Assembly: GCA_900767585.1 (NCBI GenBank)
Contig: CAAFZP010000067.1
Coordinates: forward strand, 1 to 37,989
Reading direction: 5' to 3'
Source of the DNA: Lachnospiraceae bacterium
GTDB taxonomy: Bacteria > Bacillota > Clostridia > Lachnospirales > Lachnospiraceae
Length of the DNA: 37,989 bases
Part shown: piece after piece, positions 24,727 to 31,585 of the stretch
Layout: each line of letters starts with the position of its first letter
How positions within the stretch are numbered: the first letter of the stretch is position 1
Notes under the pieces: generated by a model
The model's input: the letters and a program-made list of their open reading frames with translations, nothing else
What the model was told of the DNA's origin: nothing
Databases searched by the model: none
Made by a program: the position numbers and the translations under genes

Positions 24727-25359
24727 ATGGAAAATTATGTTGTTACTTTTGCAAGAGGCTTTGGTACCGGCGGAAAGGAAATCGCATCGAAGCTTGCGAA
24801 GGAGCTTGGCATCCATTGCTACGAAAACCGAATCCTGACACTGGCATCCCAGATGAGCGGACTCGATGAGAAGTTGTTTCAGGAGGTCAATGAGAAGGTG
24901 CGTTCGAATGGTGGCTTCTCCAGCTTCTTGAAAGGCCTGCCACGTGCGAAAAGCTATATCAGCCGGAACGAGAAATTCGTGTCCGATGATAAGCTGTTTG
25001 AGTATCAGAAGCAGATCATCGAGAACTTAGCGGATACCGAATCGTGTGTCATCGTTGGAAAATGTGCGGATTACATTCTGCGGGGAAGACCGAATATCGT
25101 AAGTATCTATATAGAAGCACCGCGTGATTTCTGTGTGAAGCGGACGATGGAACATATGGGCGTGACCGAGGATGTTGCGACAGCGACAATCGTGCATACG
25201 GATAAGTTCCGTGCGGATTATTATAAGTATTATACACATGGGAATTACTGGACGAATCCGGTTAACTACGATCTGACGATCAACAGTGAGAAGGCCGGGA
25301 TCGAGGACAGCGTGAAGCTGATCAAGGATTACATGAAGATCAAAGGCATTATAAAGTAA
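24727..25359 (+). CDS. Cytidylate kinase-like family protein
   Basis: A 210-residue P-loop protein of the cytidylate kinase-like (Cytidylate_kin2) family. The nucleotide-binding loop is ARGFGTGGKEIA at about 9-20, and a second family stretch VIVGKCADYILRGRPNIVSIYI follows in the middle, with PRDFCVKRTMEHMG resembling the lid region and NYDLTINSEK near the end. Members are common in Lachnospiraceae but their substrate is not established, so true CMP kinase activity should not be assumed; the housekeeping cmk is not in this window. The start follows GAGGGAAAAAT. Neighbours are the amino-acid importer and an aminotransferase, which gives no clear functional hint. Confidence 0.85.
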   Translation: MENYVVTFARGFGTGGKEIASKLAKELGIHCYENRILTLASQMSGLDEKLFQEVNEKVRSNGGFSSFLKGLPRAKSYISRNEKFVSDDKLFEYQKQIIENLADTESCVIVGKCADYILRGRPNIVSIYIEAPRDFCVKRTMEHMGVTEDVATATIVHTDKFRADYYKYYTHGNYWTNPVNYDLTINSEKAGIEDSVKLIKDYMKIKGIIK

Positions 25360-25393
25360 CGAAAACATTTTATATATTTAGGAGGCGTTTATT

Positions 25394-26608
25394 ATGAAAT
25401 TAAAGGATCTTGGATTAACAAAGCAGGACATCAAGGATAAGGTAAGCAAGTACATGATCGATACATACGAGCGTTTCGATTTCTTGGCAGAGACAGCCGA
25501 GGGCATGTACATGTATGATGAAAATGGAACTCCGTATCTGGATTTCTATGCAGGTATCGCTGTAAATAATGCCGGAAGCAGAAACCCGAAGGTTGTTGCA
25601 GCCGTCAAGGATCAGGTCGATGATATCATGCATACATTCAACTATCCGTACACGATTCCGCAGGCATTGCTTGCTGAGAAGGTTTGTACAACCATCGGCA
25701 TGGATAAGATCTTCTACCAGAACTCCGGTACAGAAGCAAATGAAGCCATGATCAAGATGGCAAGAAAATACGGTATTGAGCATTACGGACCAAACCGTTA
25801 CCATATTGTAACTGCGAAGATGGGCTTCCACGGCAGAACATTTGGTGCGATGTCTGCAACCGGTCAGCCGGGCAATGGCTGCCAGGTTGGTTTCGGACCG
25901 ATGACATATGGTTTTTCTTATGCGCCATACAATAATCTGCAGGCATTCAAGGATGCTTGTACCGAGAATACGATCGCAATCATGATTGAGCCAATCCAGG
26001 GTGAGGGCGGTGTTAACCCTGCAACCTACGAGTTTATGACAGGACTTCGTAAGTTCTGTGATGAGAACAATATGCTGCTTTTGATTGATGAGGTACAGAC
26101 CGGATGGTGCAGAACCGGTCAGCCGATGTGCTACATGAATTATGGTATCAAGCCGGATATCGTCTCTATGGCGAAGGGGCTTGGTGGCGGCATGCCGATC
26201 GGTGCCATCTGTGCAACTGCTGAAGTTGCAACCGCATTTACACCGGGTTCCCATGGTACAACATTCGGCGGACATCCGGTCAGCTGTGCAGCCGCTTATG
26301 CGGAAGTAAACGAGCTTCTTGATCGCGACCTTGCAGGCAATGCAAAAGAGGTTGGTGCATATTTCATGGATAAGCTGAAGAATCTTCCACATGTGAAGGA
26401 AGTCCGTGGTATGGGCCTGATGATCGGTGTGGAGTTTGATGATACGATCGGTGCGGTTGATGTAAAGCATGGCGTATTCGACAGAAAGCTTCTGATCACA
26501 GCAATCGGTGCGCATGTCATTCGTATGGTTCCACCGCTGATCGCAAGCAGAGAAGACTGCGACAAGGCATATGCAATTCTGGAAGAGACAGTGAAGGCAC
26601 TTTCATAA
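25394..26608 (+). CDS. Class III PLP aminotransferase (acetylornithine / GABA aminotransferase-like)
   Basis: Transfers an omega-amino group to an oxoacid. The 404 residues show the class III pattern: SGTEANE at 111-117, FHGRTFGAMSATG near 145-157 for phosphate and ring binding, D232 in LLLIDEVQTG, and the PLP lysine K261 in SMAKGLGGGMPIGA. The annotation range is wide: acetylornithine, succinyl-ornithine, 4-aminobutyrate and related aminotransferases share these motifs. The start at 25394 has AGGAGG nearby. There are no arginine-biosynthesis genes beside it; the next gene is an iron alcohol dehydrogenase, which suggests a catabolic pair in which the aldehyde made here is reduced. I would not call it argD. 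Confidence 0.88.
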   Translation: MKLKDLGLTKQDIKDKVSKYMIDTYERFDFLAETAEGMYMYDENGTPYLDFYAGIAVNNAGSRNPKVVAAVKDQVDDIMHTFNYPYTIPQALLAEKVCTTIGMDKIFYQNSGTEANEAMIKMARKYGIEHYGPNRYHIVTAKMGFHGRTFGAMSATGQPGNGCQVGFGPMTYGFSYAPYNNLQAFKDACTENTIAIMIEPIQGEGGVNPATYEFMTGLRKFCDENNMLLLIDEVQTGWCRTGQPMCYMNYGIKPDIVSMAKGLGGGMPIGAICATAEVATAFTPGSHGTTFGGHPVSCAAAYAEVNELLDRDLAGNAKEVGAYFMDKLKNLPHVKEVRGMGLMIGVEFDDTIGAVDVKHGVFDRKLLITAIGAHVIRMVPPLIASREDCDKAYAILEETVKALS

Positions 26609-26623
26609 AATTATGGGGAAGAA

Positions 26624-26656
26624 TCTGTCCTGCTGCTGTAATTGCGGCGGGACGGA
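26624..26656 (+). other. Stem-loop between the aminotransferase and alcohol dehydrogenase genes
   Basis: A 13-base stem with several G-T pairs (26624-26636 with 26644-26656) around a seven-base loop, in the 78-base gap. It has no T-run and may tune expression between the two genes. Confidence 0.55.
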
Positions 26657-26686
26657 TGTTCCATCCGGAAAGCAAGGTGACATAGA

Positions 26687-27835
26687 TTGAAAAGTTTTAA
26701 TTTTTCTGTACCACAGGATATTATCGTTGGTGCAGGTTCTATCAAGAAACTGGGCGAATGTGCAACCAAGCTTGGCGGTACACATGCCCTTATCATCTCC
26801 GGTCCCCATCTGAACAAGATGGGACTGGTAGATACATGTAAGCAGTCTCTGGCGGATGTCGGAATCCCGGCAGATGCATTTACGGAGACGGAAGGAAATC
26901 CTTCGGTTGAGACCGTCGAAAAGGCAACGAAGTTGTATATGGAATGCGGAGCGGATTTCATCGTGGCATTCGGTGGTGGTTCTCCGATGGATGTGGCAAA
27001 AGCGGTTGGTGTCGTTGCAAAATATGGTGGAAGCATCACGGAATACGAGGGCGGCGGCAAAGTGCCGGGACCGATCGTTCCGCAGATTGCGATTCCAACG
27101 ACCGCGGGTACCGGTTCTGAGGTAACTGCATTTTCGGTTATCACTGATCATAGCCGGAATTACAAGCTGACTGTATTTAGCTATGACTTGATTCCAAAGT
27201 ATGCGATTCTTGATCCGGATCTGATTGCGACAGCACCGGCTTCGGTCGCTGCGGCGTGCGGCATGGACGCGTTCATCCATGCGTGTGAGTCGTATATTTC
27301 GACGGATGCTTCTCCATTTTCCGAGGCAATGTCCGAGAAGGCGATGGAACTGATCGGGCGCTCCATCCGGGCTTACGTGGCAAATCGTACGGATGTTGAT
27401 GCCGCCAGTGATATGCTGGTTGGTTCGCTCTTTGCAGGTATTGCATTTTCCTGGGCGAGACTTGGCAACGTACATGCAATGAGCCATCCGGTCAGTGCGT
27501 ATTTTGATGTACCACATGGCGTGGCAAATGCGATTTTGCTTCCGACGATTTTGGATTACAACAAGCTCGCGGATAAAGGCAAATACAAGAAGATTTATGA
27601 ATATGTGAGTGAGACACACAGAAGCGATGAGAGCTTCACACCGGATATGCTGGTGGATGCGATCAGAGCGTTGAATGATAGTCTTTCGATTCCTGCAACC
27701 CTCGCGGAAGTAGGAGTGACGGAAGACAAAATCGATGTCATGGCAGACGATGCCATGAAGAGCGGAAATATCATGGTGAACCCACGCCGCTCTACGAAAA
27801 AGGATATCGTAGCCCTTTACAAAAAGGCTATGTAA
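26687..27835 (+). CDS. Iron-containing alcohol dehydrogenase
   Basis: NAD(P)-dependent group III alcohol dehydrogenase of 382 residues. The cofactor motif GGGSPMD is at 96-102, followed by PTTAGTGSE (137-145). The metal ligands are all present at the expected positions: D194 and H198 (MDAFIHA), H263 (NVHAMSHP) and H277 (DVPHGVANAI). The start is TTG at 26687, with AAGGTGA about seven bases before; no nearby ATG fits. Substrate is unknown: 4-hydroxybutyrate, 1,3-propanediol and butanol dehydrogenases share this fold. The preceding class III aminotransferase suggests that an amino acid-derived semialdehyde could be its substrate. It is followed by a stem-loop and then the folP gene. Confidence 0.92.
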   Translation: MKSFNFSVPQDIIVGAGSIKKLGECATKLGGTHALIISGPHLNKMGLVDTCKQSLADVGIPADAFTETEGNPSVETVEKATKLYMECGADFIVAFGGGSPMDVAKAVGVVAKYGGSITEYEGGGKVPGPIVPQIAIPTTAGTGSEVTAFSVITDHSRNYKLTVFSYDLIPKYAILDPDLIATAPASVAAACGMDAFIHACESYISTDASPFSEAMSEKAMELIGRSIRAYVANRTDVDAASDMLVGSLFAGIAFSWARLGNVHAMSHPVSAYFDVPHGVANAILLPTILDYNKLADKGKYKKIYEYVSETHRSDESFTPDMLVDAIRALNDSLSIPATLAEVGVTEDKIDVMADDAMKSGNIMVNPRRSTKKDIVALYKKAM

Positions 27836-27854
27836 TATCAAACCTGTCTACACG

Positions 27855-27887
27855 GGAAAAGGTTGTCGCTTGGCGGCAGCCTTTTCC
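27855..27887 (+). terminator. Stem-loop after the alcohol dehydrogenase gene
   Basis: GGAAAAGGTTGTCG (27855-27868) pairs with CGGCAGCCTTTTCC (27874-27887) with two G-T pairs and a five-base loop. The T-run is inside the stem and none follows, so termination may be partial. Confidence 0.6.
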
Positions 27888-28008
27888 TATTGAAAGAAAT
27901 ATAGCGATAATTTTATGAAAAATACAGATAAAGCGGTGGCGGTTTTATGGTAAAAATGTTAAAATGATAATAATTATGGACAAGTATGAAAATGAGGACT
28001 TATAAATT

Positions 28009-28830
28009 ATGAAAAATCAGGTTATAACGATAGGAAAGCGTGACTTTGAGATAGGAAAACGTCCCTATGTGATGGGAATTCTGAACGTGACACCGGATTC
28101 CTTTTCGGACGGCGGAAGATATGGGGACCTGGATGCTGCGTTGAAGCATACAGAAGAGATGATCAGGGAGGGCGCCGATATCATTGATGTTGGCGGAGAA
28201 TCCACCCGGCCCGGACATGTGAAGATCTCGGTGGCAGAGGAGATTGAACGCACCTGTTTTGTAATTGAGGCGATTAAGGAACGGTTTGAGATTCCTGTTT
28301 CCTTAGATACGTATAAATATCAGGTGGCACAGGCGGGAATTCTTGCCGGAGCGGACCTGATCAACGATATCTGGGGATTTAAATGGGACGATGAGATGGC
28401 ACCGCTCTGCGCGAAATATCAGATCCCGGTCTGCCTGATGCACAACCGGAAGGAAGCGGTATACAATGATTTCATTGCGGATGTGATCGCAGACATGAAG
28501 GAGTGTGTACAGATTGCACACGCGTCAGGACTTGCCGACGATAAGATCATCTTAGATCCGGGTATTGGATTCGCAAAGACAACGGAAGAAAACTTAAAGT
28601 TTATGAACCATCTCGAGGAATTGGTTGCGCTCGGGTATCCGGTACTACTTGGGACTTCGAGAAAGTCCATGATTGGAAATACACTGAATCTGCCGGTCGA
28701 CGAGCGGGAGGAAGGCACGATGGCAACCTCCGTCTTAGGACTTGTGAAGGGCTGCAGTTTCTTCCGGGTACATGATGTGAAGAAGAATGTACGTGCCCTG
28801 GCGATGACGGATGCGATGCTCAAGGCATGA
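28009..28830 (+). CDS. folP: Dihydropteroate synthase
   Basis: Condenses 6-hydroxymethyl-dihydropterin pyrophosphate with p-aminobenzoate; the target of sulfonamides. The 273 residues form a TIM barrel with both signatures: MGILNVTPDSFSDGG at 22-36 and DVGGESTRPG at 60-69. DPGIGFAKT and the C-terminal FRVHDV are also present. The start has GAGGACT about nine bases upstream. folB-folK begins 48 bases downstream on the same strand, giving a folate operon; folC and an HD protein are about 6 kb upstream, and folE is not in the window. Confidence 0.96.
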   Translation: MKNQVITIGKRDFEIGKRPYVMGILNVTPDSFSDGGRYGDLDAALKHTEEMIREGADIIDVGGESTRPGHVKISVAEEIERTCFVIEAIKERFEIPVSLDTYKYQVAQAGILAGADLINDIWGFKWDDEMAPLCAKYQIPVCLMHNRKEAVYNDFIADVIADMKECVQIAHASGLADDKIILDPGIGFAKTTEENLKFMNHLEELVALGYPVLLGTSRKSMIGNTLNLPVDEREEGTMATSVLGLVKGCSFFRVHDVKKNVRALAMTDAMLKA

Positions 28831-28878
28831 TGTTATGGCATTGATTGAGGATATAAGACAGAGAAGGACAGAAACTAT

Positions 28879-29703
28879 ATGGATAAAATATGGATTAAAG
28901 ATTTAGAGATATTTGCACATCACGGTGTCCTTGCGGAAGAAAAAAGAAATGGACAGAATTTCTATGTAACTGTATCCATGGATGTGGATCTGCATGCGGC
29001 AGGCATGACAGATGATCTGAATCAGACGGTCAATTATGCAGAGGTATGTGAACGGATCCGACAGACGATGCAGGAGGAAAGCTATGATCTGATTGAGGCG
29101 GCGGCAGAGAATGTTGCGGATGCGATTCTGCTTGCCTATCCACAGATAAAAATGGTTCATGTGATTGTAAGCAAGCCTGGGGCTCCTATTCCGATGGAGT
29201 TTGATACAGTCTGCGTGGATATTACAAGAGGCAGACATATTGCGTATCTGGGTATCGGTTCCAATCTCGGAGATAAGGAGGCATACCTTGACTATGCGGT
29301 CGATCAGCTGAACAAAGATGAGTATATTCAGGTGACAAAGGTTTCTTCCTATATAATAACAGAACCATATGGCGATGTGGAACAGGATGATTTCTTAAAT
29401 GGCTGTCTGGAGATTGAGACAATCTATTCTCCACAGGATCTGCTGGCGGTTATCAACGATATTGAACAGGGCGCCGGAAGAAAGCGGCTGATCCACTGGG
29501 GTCCAAGAACCCTTGATATCGATATTTTACTCTACGATCAGGAGATGATCATGGAAGAGAACCTGAAGGTGCCGCATGTGGAGATGGCAAAGCGTGCGTT
29601 CGTGCTTGAACCACTTGCCGAAATCGCACCATATGCCTACCATCCGGGCTACCACAAGACCATCATCGAACTACTGGAAACATTACAAAACAAAAAAGAT
29701 TAA
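28879..29703 (+). CDS. folBK: Bifunctional dihydroneopterin aldolase / HPPK
   Basis: Performs two successive folate steps. Residues 1 to about 118 are FolB (MDKIWIKDLEIFAHHGVLAEEK with the active-site Glu, and VIVSKPGAPIP with the catalytic Lys99). Residues about 120-274 are FolK (AYLGIGSNLGDKEAYL, then GPRTLDIDILLYD at 208-220 with the Mg-binding Asp pair, and VPHVEMAKRAFVLEPLAEIAP). Both domains are full length, so this is a real fusion as in many Clostridia. GAAGGA lies about 12 bases before the start, slightly far. It follows folP by 48 bases. The product of the FolK half is the substrate of FolP. Confidence 0.95.
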   Translation: MDKIWIKDLEIFAHHGVLAEEKRNGQNFYVTVSMDVDLHAAGMTDDLNQTVNYAEVCERIRQTMQEESYDLIEAAAENVADAILLAYPQIKMVHVIVSKPGAPIPMEFDTVCVDITRGRHIAYLGIGSNLGDKEAYLDYAVDQLNKDEYIQVTKVSSYIITEPYGDVEQDDFLNGCLEIETIYSPQDLLAVINDIEQGAGRKRLIHWGPRTLDIDILLYDQEMIMEENLKVPHVEMAKRAFVLEPLAEIAPYAYHPGYHKTIIELLETLQNKKD

Positions 29704-29738
29704 ACTACCATATAAAGTAAATTACATTCAAGGGAGCG

Positions 29739-29764
29739 GCAAATGACATGTGTATGCCATTTGC
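29739..29764 (+). other. Small hairpin downstream of folBK
   Basis: GCAAATGACA (29739-29748) pairs with TGCCATTTGC (29755-29764) with one mismatch. There is no T-run. It could mark the folate operon's 3' end. TTGCAT at 29761-29766 with TAAATG at 29783-29788 is a weak possible promoter for ppx. Confidence 0.35.
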
Positions 29765-29789
29765 ATTGTAACCGAAAGTATATAAATGA

Positions 29790-30022
29790 GCAGATAATTA
29801 TCCGATACAATCAACGTGTAAAAATCATGCGGGACACTGGTATTTATCCTAACGCAGACCATTGGAGCACATCAGCACTTAGCGAGTAACGCATTCATTC
29901 GCAGAATGATGCGTTAGGAGCTTAGTGTCTGCTATGTGCGGAAGTGAGCGAGAGCGGGTCTGCGTATGGATAATAGCAGTGTTCTGCATGAGACATACAG
30001 GAAATATCGGATAATTATCTGC
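29790..30022 (+). repeat. Structured intergenic inverted-repeat element, copy B, in the ppx leader
   Basis: About 233 bases. Terminal arms GCAGATAATTATCCGATA (29790-29807) and its exact complement (30005-30022). The core, from 29854 to 29963, begins GCAGACC and ends GGTCTGC, which pair. Inside it, GCACAT pairs with ATGTGC and AGCA with TGCT, the apical hairpin is TAACGCATTCATTC paired with GAATGATGCGTTA, and GGAAGTGAGCGAGAGC is left unpaired on the 3' side. The core is nearly the same as in the element at 5115-5342 on the other strand, while outer and apical stems differ in sequence but stay paired. It ends 11 bases before the ppx ribosome site (GGGAGG), so it probably lies within the ppx-ppk leader. 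A structured RNA or a mobile repeat are the main options. Confidence 0.8.
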
Positions 30023-30046
30023 GGATGAAATAGGGAGGTAAAAATT

Positions 30047-31582
30047 ATGGCATACAAAATGTTTGCCGCCATCTACGTCGGAAGCAGTGAGATATCCATG
30101 AAGATCTTCCAGGTAAATGGCAGAAAATCATTTCGCCAGATCGACAGTGTCAGCCGAATCTTAGAGCTTGGGCGTGACACGTATCGCGACGGAAAATTAA
30201 GCCGGGATTCGATCCGGATGATCTGTGAAGAACTCGAAGGCTTCAAACATAAGATGGAAGAATACAAGATCACAGAATACCGTGCCTATGCGACAAGTGC
30301 GGTGCGGGAATCCGATAATATGGATCTGGTGCTCGACGTGATCGCACATACAACCGGCATCCGCGTACAGGTATTGAGTAATTCCGAGCAGCGTTATATC
30401 AGCTTCAAGGGGCTGGTTGCAAAATACGAGGATTTTCATCAGGTTGTCAGCAAGAATACTGCGTTTGTTGACGTCGGCGCAGGAAGCGTGCAGATATCCC
30501 TGTTTGATAAGAACAATCTGGTCGTGACAGAGAATATCCCGATCGGTGCTGTGCGTGTCCGTGATTATCTGGCACTTATCGGACACAAAACCGGACGTAT
30601 CGATGAGATTATGGCTGATTACGTAGATAACGATATTGTATCTTTCCGGAATATCTATCTGAAGGATAAGGAAATTAAGAACATCATCGCAGTTGGTGAG
30701 GTTGTAAGCTCTTTGAAGAAGATTGTGCCGGAGTTATCCATCAAGGATGTGATCACACGGGCGCAGTTCGATGCGATGTACAAGCGCGTCATCAGTATGC
30801 CGGCGCAGGAACTTGCGGAAAAATATGGAATTCCATACGAGCGTGCAACCTTGATGCTGCCGAACATTACGATCTACCAGTCGTTTTTGAATAACTGTAA
30901 AGCAGAGGAAATGTATGTGCCGGATGTCGATTTCTGCGAATGCATCGTGGCAAATTATATGGACGAAGGAAGCCGTGTTGTCTTTAACCATAATTTCGAG
31001 GAGGATATTCTGGCAACCGCCAACAATATTTCGCGGAGATACCGTTGCAACAAAAATCATGTGGAGCAGACCGCATATTTTGCGCTTAAGATATTTGATG
31101 CAGTAAAGAAACCGTTTGGCCTCGACAAGATGCAGCGGCTTCAACTGCAGATTGCAGCGATTCTGCACGAATGCGGAAATTTCATCAATCTCCATGATGG
31201 TGCAAGAAATTCCTATTATATCGTTGCAAATACGGAAATTCTCGGACTTTCCCACAAGGAACGCATGGAAGTTGCAAATGTTGTCAAGTATAATCCGCTG
31301 TATCTTCCGGCAAAGGATAAAATCTCCGCAGAACTCGATGGCTGTGATTATATTGTCATCGCGAAGCTTGCCGCAATTCTGCGGATTGCGAATATCTTAG
31401 ACAAAAGCCACATGCAGAAAATCGAAGATATTTCCGTGACATTGAAGGATGATAAACTACTGATTATGGCGAAAACATACGAAGACATCTCGCTGGAGGC
31501 AGGCCTTTTTGAGGCGCGTGCAGATTTCTTCGAGCAGATCTATGGAATCAGACCGATACTTCGGGTAAAAAGGAGCGTGTAA
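30047..31582 (+). CDS. ppx: Exopolyphosphatase, Ppx/GppA family with C-terminal HD-like domain
   Basis: Removes terminal phosphates from polyphosphate or hydrolyses pppGpp. The 511 residues begin with the actin-like ATPase fold (AAIYVGSSEISMKIFQV), with AYATSAVRES near 98-107 and the phosphate loop FVDVGAGSVQISLF near 144-157. From about residue 330 there is the HD-type C-terminal domain (LHECGNFINLHDG, SYYIVAN, LSHKER). The first loop reads YVGSSEIS where the family usually has DxGSNSxR, a mild divergence. The start has GGGAGG nine bases upstream. ppk follows after three bases, so the degrading and synthesising enzymes share an mRNA. Polyphosphate activity is supported by that pairing rather than by motif alone. 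Confidence 0.92.
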   Translation: MAYKMFAAIYVGSSEISMKIFQVNGRKSFRQIDSVSRILELGRDTYRDGKLSRDSIRMICEELEGFKHKMEEYKITEYRAYATSAVRESDNMDLVLDVIAHTTGIRVQVLSNSEQRYISFKGLVAKYEDFHQVVSKNTAFVDVGAGSVQISLFDKNNLVVTENIPIGAVRVRDYLALIGHKTGRIDEIMADYVDNDIVSFRNIYLKDKEIKNIIAVGEVVSSLKKIVPELSIKDVITRAQFDAMYKRVISMPAQELAEKYGIPYERATLMLPNITIYQSFLNNCKAEEMYVPDVDFCECIVANYMDEGSRVVFNHNFEEDILATANNISRRYRCNKNHVEQTAYFALKIFDAVKKPFGLDKMQRLQLQIAAILHECGNFINLHDGARNSYYIVANTEILGLSHKERMEVANVVKYNPLYLPAKDKISAELDGCDYIVIAKLAAILRIANILDKSHMQKIEDISVTLKDDKLLIMAKTYEDISLEAGLFEARADFFEQIYGIRPILRVKRSV

Positions 31583-31585
31583 AGT

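Noticed and set aside
25415..26515. Long minus-strand open frame opposite the aminotransferase gene
   Set aside because: Low-complexity His/Cys/Ile-rich translation with no motif, fully covered by a clear class III aminotransferase.
26603..27841. Long open frame on the minus strand (about 412 codons) opposite the alcohol dehydrogenase
   Set aside because: It mirrors the dehydrogenase almost exactly, encodes a Cys/His/Arg-rich peptide without recognisable family features, and arises from codon bias on the real strand, where all metal ligands are conserved.
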